Virus record (IMG/VR): IMGVR_UViG_3300021093_000151
Span: 1 to 41,678 of that record
From: a virus
DNA length: 41,678 bases
Direction: 5' to 3' (one strand)
The notes under the pieces are model-generated. The model saw nothing but the letters and a program-made list of their open reading frames with translations. It was not told where the DNA came from and ran no database searches. A program made the position numbers and the translations under genes. Below, in pieces: positions 32,255 to 38,210 of this stretch; position 1 is the stretch's first letter; every line of letters starts with the position of its first letter.

Positions 32255-33043
32255 ATGCTCATATCACACGAAGTACCAATTGATCTTTTAAACAAGTCGT
32301 TAGGTTTTAACGATTACAATTATTGTCTCGTCCATTTATGTGAACTGCATAAAGATTACGAGCTTTTTTATCAAGCATCTCGTACAAACGGTAAAGAGCT
32401 TTTACTTGATAATTCTATATTTGAATTAGGTAAAGCTTTTGATCCAAGCAAATTTGCTCATTATGTCGACAAACTCCGACCGACTTATTATGTAATACCT
32501 GATTCATTGGAGAATTACGAAGAGACGGTTATCAACTACAAATCTTTTATCACCACATACAAAGATTTACCAGGTGCGAAGATTGGTGTAGTACAAGGTA
32601 AGACTTATGACGAAATGATCAATTGTTATAAGTTTATGTCTGATAATGCAGACTATATTGCATTAAGTTTCGATCTTAGCCTTTATCAAGTTATAGGTAA
32701 AGGTGATAGTAAGTTAAAGAGACAATGTACAGGTAGACAAATGCTTGTTAAGATGTTGTTTGATGATAGTATTATCAATTATGATAAACCGCATCATTTA
32801 CTCGGTTGTTCTCTTGCTAAGGAGTTTTCATGGTATAACCAATTTAATTGTTTTAGATCTTGTGATACATCCAACCCTATTGTAGCAGGTATTCTTGGTT
32901 ATACATACAGTGGTACGTTTGGGTTACAAAACAAACCATCTATTAAGTTAGCTGATTTAATTGAGCATAAAGTCACCGACATTGAATACAATAGAATTGA
33001 ATACAATGTCAAACAATTTAGAAAAATGGTTAATGGTAATTAA
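32255..33043 (+). CDS. TGT-like protein, probable DpdA-type DNA transglycosylase
   Basis: The 262-aa protein reads like a short tRNA-guanine transglycosylase (TIM barrel). It has ELLLDNSIFELGKAFD (about residues 47-62, the D-x-G-x-F/DNS position), YYVIPDSLENYEETV (about 78-92), GAKIGVVQGKTYDEMI (about 110-125, like the TGT I-x-Q-G motif), DYIALSFD and HHLLGCSLAKEFSWY near 180. Phage TGT homologues of this kind (DpdA family) exchange guanine in DNA for a 7-deazaguanine. No preQ0 synthesis genes lie in the window, so the base donor must come from elsewhere. A role on tRNA cannot be excluded. Confidence 0.6.
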   Translation: MLISHEVPIDLLNKSLGFNDYNYCLVHLCELHKDYELFYQASRTNGKELLLDNSIFELGKAFDPSKFAHYVDKLRPTYYVIPDSLENYEETVINYKSFITTYKDLPGAKIGVVQGKTYDEMINCYKFMSDNADYIALSFDLSLYQVIGKGDSKLKRQCTGRQMLVKMLFDDSIINYDKPHHLLGCSLAKEFSWYNQFNCFRSCDTSNPIVAGILGYTYSGTFGLQNKPSIKLADLIEHKVTDIEYNRIEYNVKQFRKMVNGN

Positions 33044-33066
33044 AGACCAGGTATATAAATTCATAT

Positions 33067-33399
33067 GTGACTAATGACCAATTAGATGAATATGCAGATT
33101 TTTTGCTGAATTATCTAAATGGTACATATGAAGAATATATTATATTTGAACATTTAAGAGATAGTACAGAAATAGATTGGTATAAATCAGATAAGCTGTT
33201 ACTAATGTACAATATTGTACAAGATTGTAACAGCTTTTTTATTGAAAAAATTAAAAATCCCGATGATATTAAATTATATATTGAGTACGTTAACAATATG
33301 TATAACATGTTTAACGAACAAAGTGAGGTAAAAGATTTATTAACACCTCAATTGTTTGTTTTAGGTACAATCTTATCACCTCTACTTATTTTAGGGTAA
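33067..33399 (+). CDS. Unknown small protein with GTG start
   Basis: The 110-aa frame begins at GTG 33067 (MTNDQLDEYADFLLNYLNGT); the ATGs next to it are followed by stops in their frames. The product is acidic, Tyr/Asn/Leu-rich and ends in a hydrophobic stretch (LFVLGTILSPLLILG) that could be a short membrane-associated helix. TATAAATT at 33052-33059 upstream is close to a late box. The last 14 bases overlap the reverse ferritin-like gene. Confidence 0.5.
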   Translation: MTNDQLDEYADFLLNYLNGTYEEYIIFEHLRDSTEIDWYKSDKLLLMYNIVQDCNSFFIEKIKNPDDIKLYIEYVNNMYNMFNEQSEVKDLLTPQLFVLGTILSPLLILG

Positions 33400-33757
33400 G
33401 AAGATATTTAAGTTTATTGATTTGTGCTAACATTTCATCACGTAGATTATACAAATCAGAATTAGTAGCTGGGTTATATTCATCTTGTGATAGTAAGTTA
33501 TTTGTTAAATACTCTACAGTTTTTTCTACAAATTCTGCAACATTACTATCACTATAATCGTAAAGTTTACTTTCGTAACCACCACTAAAATTAAAAGTAC
33601 GACCATATTTACCGATATAAACTTCAACAAACATATCAATGAGATCATTCAATTCATCGTATATTTTGCCAAATGCTTCATGCTGAGCAAAACTATTAGT
33701 TTGCCAATGGAATAATCTAAGTTGATTTAATATAAAAAGTAAGTTAACTATTTTCAT
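33386..33757 (-). CDS. Ferritin/Dps-like fold protein
   Basis: The 123-aa reverse-strand protein begins with a helix carrying LNQLRLFHWQTNSFAQHEAF and continues GKIYDELNDLIDMFVEVYIG. This is the LFHWQT-x-S-x-x-x-H-x-x-x-x-x-x-Y-x-x-L-x-D-x-x-D-x-F-x-E pattern of Dps/ferritin-like four-helix proteins, whose His, Asp and Glu can form a metal site. At 123 aa it is shorter than Dps (about 160), so helix 4 may be reduced. A late box precedes it at 6 bases. It could protect or condense DNA, or be a structural helper; the function is not proven. Confidence 0.65.
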   Translation of the reverse strand: MKIVNLLFILNQLRLFHWQTNSFAQHEAFGKIYDELNDLIDMFVEVYIGKYGRTFNFSGGYESKLYDYSDSNVAEFVEKTVEYLTNNLLSQDEYNPATNSDLYNLRDEMLAQINKLKYLLTLK

Positions 33758-33763
33758 TTAAAA

Positions 33764-33771
33764 TATTTATT
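33764..33771 (-). promoter_or_regulatory. Late promoter box AATAAATA (reverse)
   Basis: AATAAATA on the reverse strand, 6 bases before ATG 33757, divergent from the box at 33786. Confidence 0.65.
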
Positions 33772-33785
33772 TTAACACTTCGAGA

Positions 33786-33793
33786 AGTAAATA
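33786..33793 (+). promoter_or_regulatory. Late promoter-like box AGTAAATA
   Basis: AGTAAATA, 4 bases before ATG 33798. It forms the second compact divergent late pair of the window (the first is at 19129-19158). Confidence 0.45.
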
Positions 33794-33797
33794 TTAT

Positions 33798-34025
33798 ATG
33801 ATAGGTATGGTAAACATAAAACAAGAAGACATATTTATGGTCAATGACTATAAAGTAGCTATTACTAAAAATGGCACAACTGTTTGCTTCTTGAAAGATG
33901 TAGCTGATAAAAATTTAGAAATTGAACAGTTTGTTAAAAATACAAGACCTATAGTTAAGTATTTGTACGACGAGGGGTTTATAATTAAAAAGTCTGTAAA
34001 AGTTTGTATTTTGTCTAACAAATAA
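33798..34025 (+). CDS. Small unknown protein
   Basis: The 75-aa product MIGMVNIKQEDIFMVNDYKV... ends with IVKYLYDEGFIIKKSVKVCI, similar in pattern to the end of the 78-aa product at 7347 (LLIYLLKEGWEIKRRCSIFL). It is probably a small alpha/beta domain. The start could also be the ATG at 33807. The next gene begins one base after its stop. Confidence 0.5.
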   Translation: MIGMVNIKQEDIFMVNDYKVAITKNGTTVCFLKDVADKNLEIEQFVKNTRPIVKYLYDEGFIIKKSVKVCILSNK

Positions 34026-34026
34026 T

Positions 34027-34755
34027 ATGAGTAAATTCTGTATTTTGGTACCGTATTCCAATAGAATAGAACATAACACTGACTACGAACTTAGAAGATG
34101 CGAATTTAATGGTATCGATGTTAAGCGAATACCAGGTTATTCAGCTATTGACCAGGCCCGCAACCGTATAATTTACGATGCTTTGCAGGAAGGTTATGAG
34201 GGTTTTCTTTGGATTGATAGTGATATTGATTTTAAGTATGAAGATGTTCTTAAAATTAAATCGCGAAATGTAGATTTAATCGGTGGAGCATATTCATTTA
34301 AAGGTTACCCTCAATTAACCATTCAGCTATTTGATAATCAAAACGTTATATTTGATTGTGAAAACGGTGGTATAGTAGAAGTGCAAGCTGTTGCAACAGG
34401 GTTTATGTATACCACTGCATATCTATATAAAGTCATGCAGGAAAAATTGGAGTTAGAATTGTGCAACACATCTTTTGATGCCCCCCAAATACCTTTCTAT
34501 CATCCTAACGTTTGGAGTTATGATAACCAACACTACTATTTAGGTGAAGATTTTTCTTTTTGTTTTAGAGCTAGACAAGCAGGTTTTAAAGTATTTTTAG
34601 ATACATCTATTAAATTGGGTCATATAGGTAGTTACACTTATAAATGGGAAGATGTTACCAACCCTTCATATTATAATCCAGAAAAAGTAATTGGTTTTAC
34701 ATATAGTGAAAAAAATAAAAGTAAGGGTTTAAGTTCTACATTAAATATATCTTGA
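34027..34755 (+). CDS. Glycosyltransferase-like protein, GT-A fold
   Basis: The 242-aa protein has ARNRIIYDALQEGYEGFLWI and DSDIDFKYEDVLKI at about residues 45-80. WIDSDIDF is the D-x-D metal/nucleotide-sugar motif. Then comes LIGGAYSFKGYPQLTI, and YYLGEDFSFCFRARQAGFKV near 180 has the ED-x-x-x-x-x-R pattern of GT2-type enzymes. It differs from the GT at 16641, so the phage has two distinct transferases. Possible acceptors are DNA bases, virion proteins or host surface sugars; context does not decide. Confidence 0.75.
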   Translation: MSKFCILVPYSNRIEHNTDYELRRCEFNGIDVKRIPGYSAIDQARNRIIYDALQEGYEGFLWIDSDIDFKYEDVLKIKSRNVDLIGGAYSFKGYPQLTIQLFDNQNVIFDCENGGIVEVQAVATGFMYTTAYLYKVMQEKLELELCNTSFDAPQIPFYHPNVWSYDNQHYYLGEDFSFCFRARQAGFKVFLDTSIKLGHIGSYTYKWEDVTNPSYYNPEKVIGFTYSEKNKSKGLSSTLNIS

Positions 34756-34797
34756 TTTCCTTAGTCAAATCGCTTAATATCTTTGCAAATTAAAAAT

Positions 34798-34883
34798 GCC
34801 TAGGTGCCCCGAATGGTAAGGGACCAGTTTTGTAAACTGGCGGCGAAAGCCAACTGCAGGTTCGATTCCTGTCCTAGGCTCCA
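34798..34883 (+). tRNA. tRNA with anticodon TGT (Thr), class II variable arm
   Basis: Acceptor GCCTAGG (34798-34804) pairs with CCTAGGC (34873-34879). The anticodon stem CCAGT/ACTGG encloses loop TTTGTAA, so the anticodon is TGT reading ACA. The T arm is GCAGG-TTCGATT-CCTGT, and CCA is encoded at 34881-34883. Between anticodon and T stems lies a 15-nt variable arm with a GGC-GAAA-GCC hairpin. That arm is a class II (Ser/Leu/Tyr) trait, not expected in tRNA-Thr. The discriminator is T. Confidence 0.85.
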
Positions 34884-34897
34884 ATTTTATAAAATGT

Positions 34898-35161
34898 ATG
34901 CGGAATTGCAAATTGTGTAACAACGAAGTAGAGCAAGCTCGAGTTGAAATACTTGATAGTCATATTTGCAGTAAATGTGCACCTAACGTTAAGCAGGTAG
35001 CAAGAAAAGGTATAATGGTATACGGTCATAAAACTGCAGGTACTGTACAGATTGTATCAGCAGAATCTTTTCAAGATTATCGTAAATATGCACCATATGG
35101 TCGTAATACTGGTAGAGGATCTGGTATACATAGGGTGACTAAAACAACAAGTTGTATGTAG
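34898..35161 (+). CDS. Small zinc-finger protein
   Basis: The 87-aa protein starts MRNCKLCNNEVEQARVEILD followed by SHICSKCAPNV: two C-x-x-C pairs spaced by about 20 residues, a zinc-ribbon/treble-clef-like knuckle. The rest is basic (ARKGIMVYGHKTAG, YRKYAPYGRNTGRGSGIHRV). It is probably a nucleic-acid- or protein-binding factor. It begins 15 bases after the tRNA, and the next gene begins one base after its stop. Confidence 0.65.
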   Translation: MRNCKLCNNEVEQARVEILDSHICSKCAPNVKQVARKGIMVYGHKTAGTVQIVSAESFQDYRKYAPYGRNTGRGSGIHRVTKTTSCM

Positions 35162-35162
35162 T

Positions 35163-35876
35163 ATGCTTATTAAAAAACAAGAGTTAAACAATAAAAGATA
35201 TCGTAAATTAATATCTGAGTATAATAAACTCTTGGATAAGAGGTGGAGCATTGCTTCAGTTAAACTTGACCAACCTATACCGCACGGTTACGTTAGATAC
35301 CTTCAAATTCGCCCTGAGAATCGTTTACGTGGAGATTACAAGGAAATAAAAAAAGCTTTTGATCTTGTCGGTTTCAAATGTGTTTATAGTAAAACCAAAG
35401 ATTTTAAAAGAATAAACAGAAAGAAAGAAGTCATACCTGAACTTCATGCATATTTACAATATGTTTTAGATCCAAGGTATCGTCTCTTTGCAAGACAATC
35501 TAAACGTGAACTCTACGAACAGGCTATAAAAGATTGTGACAACCATCTTAAACTTGTAGAGAGTGCAATTGCATGCAACTGTTGCATGAGCAAAAAAGAA
35601 AAACACTTTACACCCCATTATGAGTTTAGACAGCCATGGCTACTTGAAGAGAAAACTGAACAGAGATGGTTAACCCACTATAGACCTATTGATTCAGATA
35701 TTGAATCAAGATTATCTGAAATTAAATCTATACTTTATAACGAACATGCATGGGAGAAGTTAGGTGGTAGATTTAGAGATAAGAGTATGTACGAGGATTA
35801 TGTATATTTAAAAGGTAAAATTCACGGGTATTTACATGGTTACCCTACACCTCGTATTGATGATATTTACGATTGA
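35163..35876 (+). CDS. Unknown basic protein
   Basis: The 237-aa, Lys/Arg/Tyr-rich helical protein contains YNKLLDKRWSIASVKLDQPI near residue 20, and a CNCC pair (AIACNCCMSKKEKH) with nearby His near residue 140 that could bind metal. It ends GKIHGYLHGYPTPRIDDIYD. I recognise no family. It sits between a zinc-finger gene and dCMP deaminase, with an overlapping downstream start region, so it belongs to a metabolic/replication operon. Confidence 0.55.
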   Translation: MLIKKQELNNKRYRKLISEYNKLLDKRWSIASVKLDQPIPHGYVRYLQIRPENRLRGDYKEIKKAFDLVGFKCVYSKTKDFKRINRKKEVIPELHAYLQYVLDPRYRLFARQSKRELYEQAIKDCDNHLKLVESAIACNCCMSKKEKHFTPHYEFRQPWLLEEKTEQRWLTHYRPIDSDIESRLSEIKSILYNEHAWEKLGGRFRDKSMYEDYVYLKGKIHGYLHGYPTPRIDDIYD

Positions 35877-35878
35877 TT

Positions 35879-36334
35879 ATGAACGGGAGAAAACGATGTA
35901 ATTGGATAGAGACTGCAATGCGTTTAGCGCATGATATTGCAGACTATCGAAGCGAAGATCCGAATACTCAAGTAGGTGCCTGTGCAATTAAACACGATTC
36001 AAGTTTATTTCTTGGATATAATGGTGCACCTAGTGATGTGGAGATTAACTGGAATGACCGAGAGGGTAAACGTAAGCGTGTGATACATGCTGAAGCTAAC
36101 GTTTTGAATTTTGTCAAACCAGGTGAAGTAAAGATACTAGCCGTTACCCATTTACCGTGTATAGAGTGTTTGAAAATTATTAAACAGAAAAAAATTGATA
36201 CTGTTTATTTTTGTAGAACATTAGAAAATTATCAACCAGATGAGGTTTATAAGATAGCAACTGAATTTTCAATAAAATTGGTTCAAGTTTTTCTTGAACC
36301 ATCTACAAATACACATACTATATATAGGTTATGA
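35879..36334 (+). CDS. cd: dCMP deaminase
   Basis: This enzyme converts dCMP to dUMP for thymidylate synthesis. The 151-aa protein starts at ATG 35879; a TTG at 35873 in frame is a less likely start. The zinc-site motifs are present: HAEANVL (about residues 64-70; His ligand and catalytic Glu) and PCIECLK (about 87-93; two Cys ligands). Early residues WIETAMRLAHDIADYRSEDP and TQVGACAI give the family's substrate loop. The stop overlaps the ATG of the ligase gene. Partners in the pathway are dUTPase (16189) and ThyX (39828). Confidence 0.93.
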   Translation: MNGRKRCNWIETAMRLAHDIADYRSEDPNTQVGACAIKHDSSLFLGYNGAPSDVEINWNDREGKRKRVIHAEANVLNFVKPGEVKILAVTHLPCIECLKIIKQKKIDTVYFCRTLENYQPDEVYKIATEFSIKLVQVFLEPSTNTHTIYRL

Positions 36335-37428
36335 AATTACCTATCTTGTACTCTCGTACCAATACGGGAGCTATACAGACATGGACGATTGAGATCCATG
36401 AAAATAAATACAGAACACATTATGGTCAGTTAGATGGAGCTATCCAAACAACAGAGTGGACTGTATGCAAAGGTAAAAACGTAGGTAAAGCTAACGGTAC
36501 CACAGATAATGAACAGGCCTATAAAGATGCCCAAGCTTTATGGAAAAAGAAAAAAGCAAGTGGTTGCTTTGATCATATTAAAGATATTGATAATTTTACT
36601 TTTACTGAGCCTATGCTTGCTAAACAGTATGAGGATTATGCAGATGATCTAAGATACCCTTTATATAGTCAACCTAAGTTAGATGGTATTCGTTGCTTGG
36701 TGAAAAAAGATGGTATGTGGAGCCGTAATGGTAAACCTATTATTTCTGCACCGCATATTTTAGATGAATTAAAAGATTACTTCGACAAACACCCTAACAC
36801 AATTTTAGATGGTGAGCTTTATTGTGATAGATTATCACATGATTTTAATAAAATTTGCTCGCTAGTAAAAAAGACTGTACCTACAGTAAAAGATTTTCAA
36901 GAGAGCGCTGAAACAATACAGTATTGGATATACGATATAGTAGATTCAAAACTTAACTTTGAAGATAGATACACTCAATTTGAAAGTATAACACCAACAA
37001 AGAGTATTCGCAAAGTACCTACAACTTTAGCGTATACGACCAATCAATTAAATTCTTTATATGAAGAATACGTTGAAAAGGGGTATGAAGGTCAGATGGC
37101 ACGTTTGAATAGACCTTACGAAAACAAAAGAAGTAAGTATTTACTTAAACGTAAAGAATTTAAAGATTCTGAATTTACTATTCTCGGTATTTTTGAAGGG
37201 GAAGGTAACAAGACAGGTATGGCTGGTTACATGACTTTTAAAAATCATAAAGGTATAGAATTTAGAAGTAACATTAAGGGTGATCGTGAATACCTTAAAG
37301 AGCTTTGGAAGAATAAGGATAAATATATTGGTAGAAGTGCTACTGTAAAATATTTTAACCTCACACCAGGTGATGAGGTACCAAGATTTCCATACGTTAT
37401 TAATATTGATAGGGAAAGTTACGAATAA
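36331..37428 (+). CDS. ATP-dependent DNA ligase with N-terminal WGR-like domain
   Basis: The 365-aa protein seals nicks using ATP. Residues 1-85 form a WGR-like domain (KYRTHYGQLDGAIQTTEWTV then CKGKNVGKANGTTDNEQAYK). The nucleotidyltransferase core has motif I QPKLDGIRC with the adenylated Lys (about residue 115), motif III LDGELY, motif IV GYEGQMARL and motif V KYLLKRKEF. A short OB domain follows (FTILGIFEGEGNKTGMAG through VPRFPYVINI). The length matches small phage ligases. The gene is coupled to dCMP deaminase by ATGA. It lacks the N-terminal DNA-binding domain of T4 gp30, with the WGR-like domain in its place. Confidence 0.92.
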   Translation: MKLPILYSRTNTGAIQTWTIEIHENKYRTHYGQLDGAIQTTEWTVCKGKNVGKANGTTDNEQAYKDAQALWKKKKASGCFDHIKDIDNFTFTEPMLAKQYEDYADDLRYPLYSQPKLDGIRCLVKKDGMWSRNGKPIISAPHILDELKDYFDKHPNTILDGELYCDRLSHDFNKICSLVKKTVPTVKDFQESAETIQYWIYDIVDSKLNFEDRYTQFESITPTKSIRKVPTTLAYTTNQLNSLYEEYVEKGYEGQMARLNRPYENKRSKYLLKRKEFKDSEFTILGIFEGEGNKTGMAGYMTFKNHKGIEFRSNIKGDREYLKELWKNKDKYIGRSATVKYFNLTPGDEVPRFPYVINIDRESYE

Positions 37429-37443
37429 AAAATATTAAAAAAG

Positions 37444-37473
37444 TTCTTGAATTCAAAAAGGAACTTGTATAAT
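37444..37473 (+). promoter_or_regulatory. Sigma70-type promoter of the tRNA cluster
   Basis: A TTCTTGA/TTGAAT -35 region (37444-37452) and a perfect -10 TATAAT (37468-37473) lie 54 bases before the first tRNA. The 98-base gap 37429-37526 holds this promoter and a loosely repeated TTCTTTAA/TTCTTAAG stretch. Confidence 0.65.
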
Positions 37474-37526
37474 ATCTTGGTAGTTAATAAGAACATTATT
37501 TGTTCTTAAGTTCTTTAATAATTTTA

Positions 37527-37809
37527 GCCTAAGTGGCGAAATGGCAGACGCAGCAGACTTAGTTTTTGAGTGCACTGAAGGAAACTTCGGATGTAGAACC
37601 AATCAAATTCGGGGAAACCTTAGCTGGCAATCCCGAGCCAAGCCTACTAAATAGGAAGGTGTAGAGACTAGACGGTTGGAACCTAAAATCGTGAGATTAT
37701 GGTTAAGGTATAGTCCAGACCACGAACTGTAAAGGTAGTGAAAACTATAGTGGTAAGAAAATCTGCTGGTAGTAATACCGTGCCGGTTCGAGTCCGGCCT
37801 TAGGCACCA
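37527..37809 (+). tRNA. tRNA-Leu (anticodon TAA), interrupted by group I intron
   Basis: The 5' exon 37527-37560 ends exactly at U34; the 3' exon is 37758-37806 plus encoded CCA 37807-37809. Spliced, it gives acceptor GCCTAAG/CTTAGGC, D stem GCG/CGC, anticodon stem GCAGA/TCTGC with loop CTTAAAA (anticodon TAA), a class II variable arm GGTA-GTAA-TACC, a T arm GCCGG/CCGGC with TTCGAGT, and discriminator A. Every element fits tRNA-Leu(UAA). Confidence 0.92.
37561..37757 (+). ncRNA. Group I self-splicing intron in tRNA-Leu(UAA)
   Basis: The 197-nt intron has no open frame. P1 pairs exon ACUU with intron GAGU (U-G at the 5' splice site). P2 is CTGAAG-GAAA-CTTCGG (37575-37590). P4 is CGGG (37610-37613) with CCCG (37632-37635). 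P7 is GACTA (37666-37670) with TAGTC (37711-37715), within the classic R (AGAGACTAGACGG) and S (AAGGTATAGTCC) elements. P8 is AACC...GGTT with a GTGA loop. P9 is CCAC/GTGG. The intron ends in G (37757). Size, insertion at U34/A35 and element spacing match the cyanobacterial/plastid tRNA-Leu intron class (IC3). Confidence 0.92.
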
Positions 37810-37813
37810 TTAT

Positions 37814-37889
37814 AGCAGGTTGGAGAAGAAGTCTATCTAGTCACGCTCATAACGTGAAGATCGGTGGTGCAAATCCACCACCTGCTCCA
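37814..37889 (+). tRNA. tRNA with anticodon CAT (Met or Ile2)
   Basis: Anticodon stem TCACG/CGTGA with loop CTCATAA, T arm GGTGG-TGCAAAT-CCACC, acceptor GCAGGT/ACCTGC and encoded CCA at 37887-37889. The D arm is irregular (no clear GG pair in the loop). Whether it is initiator Met, elongator Met or a lysidine-modified Ile(CAU) tRNA cannot be told from sequence by eye. Confidence 0.8.
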
Positions 37890-37897
37890 ATTTTATT

Positions 37898-37973
37898 GGT
37901 CTAGTAGCTCAATGGTTAGAGCAAGCGGCATATAACCGTTAGGTTGTGGGTTCAAATCCTATCTAGACCACCA
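37898..37973 (+). tRNA. tRNA-Ile (anticodon TAT)
   Basis: Acceptor GGTCTAG/CTAGACC, D stem GCTC/GAGC, anticodon stem AGCGG/CCGTT with 7-nt loop CATATAA, T stem GTGGG/CCTAT, discriminator A, encoded CCA. By position the anticodon is TAT (codon AUA). Base 33 is A rather than the near-invariant U, which is unusual. Confidence 0.82.
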
Positions 37974-37976
37974 AAT

Positions 37977-38053
37977 GTCCTCGTAGCTCAGTTGGATAGA
38001 GCATCTGCCTTCTAAGCAGAGGGTCACAGGTTCGAATCCTGTCGAGGACGCCA
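37977..38053 (+). tRNA. tRNA-Arg (anticodon TCT)
   Basis: Acceptor GTCCTCG/CGAGGAC, anticodon stem TCTGC/GCAGA with loop CTTCTAA (anticodon TCT, reading AGA), T arm ACAGG-TTCGAAT-CCTGT, discriminator G, encoded CCA. A regular cloverleaf. Confidence 0.92.
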
Positions 38054-38060
38054 TTTTTTA

Positions 38061-38135
38061 GGCCGCATAGCTCAGTGGAAGAGCAGTTCCTTTACACGGA
38101 AAAGGTCGGAGGTTCAAACCCTTCTGCGGCTACCA
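38061..38135 (+). tRNA. tRNA-Val (anticodon TAC)
   Basis: Acceptor GGCCGCA/TGCGGCT, D stem GCTC/GAGC, anticodon stem GTTCC/GGAAA (outer pair mismatched) with loop TTTACAC (anticodon TAC, reading GUA), T arm GGAGG-TTCAAAC-CCTTC, discriminator A, encoded CCA. Confidence 0.88.
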
Positions 38136-38151
38136 TTTTTAGTTTAAGCTA

Positions 38152-38181
38152 ATATTAAGGGGATATTAAGGGGATATTAAG
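38152..38181 (+). repeat. 11-bp tandem repeat ATATTAAGGGG (2.7 copies)
   Basis: Two perfect copies and one partial copy of ATATTAAGGGG follow the last tRNA, just upstream of the late promoter of the EF-hand gene. The role is unknown. It could mark tRNA 3' processing or a regulator site. Confidence 0.8.
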
Positions 38182-38195
38182 CAATGTTCTTGAGT

Positions 38196-38203
38196 TATAA
38201 ATA
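38196..38203 (+). promoter_or_regulatory. Late promoter TATAAATA
   Basis: A perfect T4 late box, 7 bases before ATG 38211. Confidence 0.78.
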
Positions 38204-38210
38204 ATTATGT

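Noticed and set aside
37561-37757. Insertion as a homing endonuclease gene or a group II intron
   Set aside because: The insert has no open frame and shows group I P, Q, R and S elements with a terminal G rather than the GUGYG...AY ends and domain V of group II.
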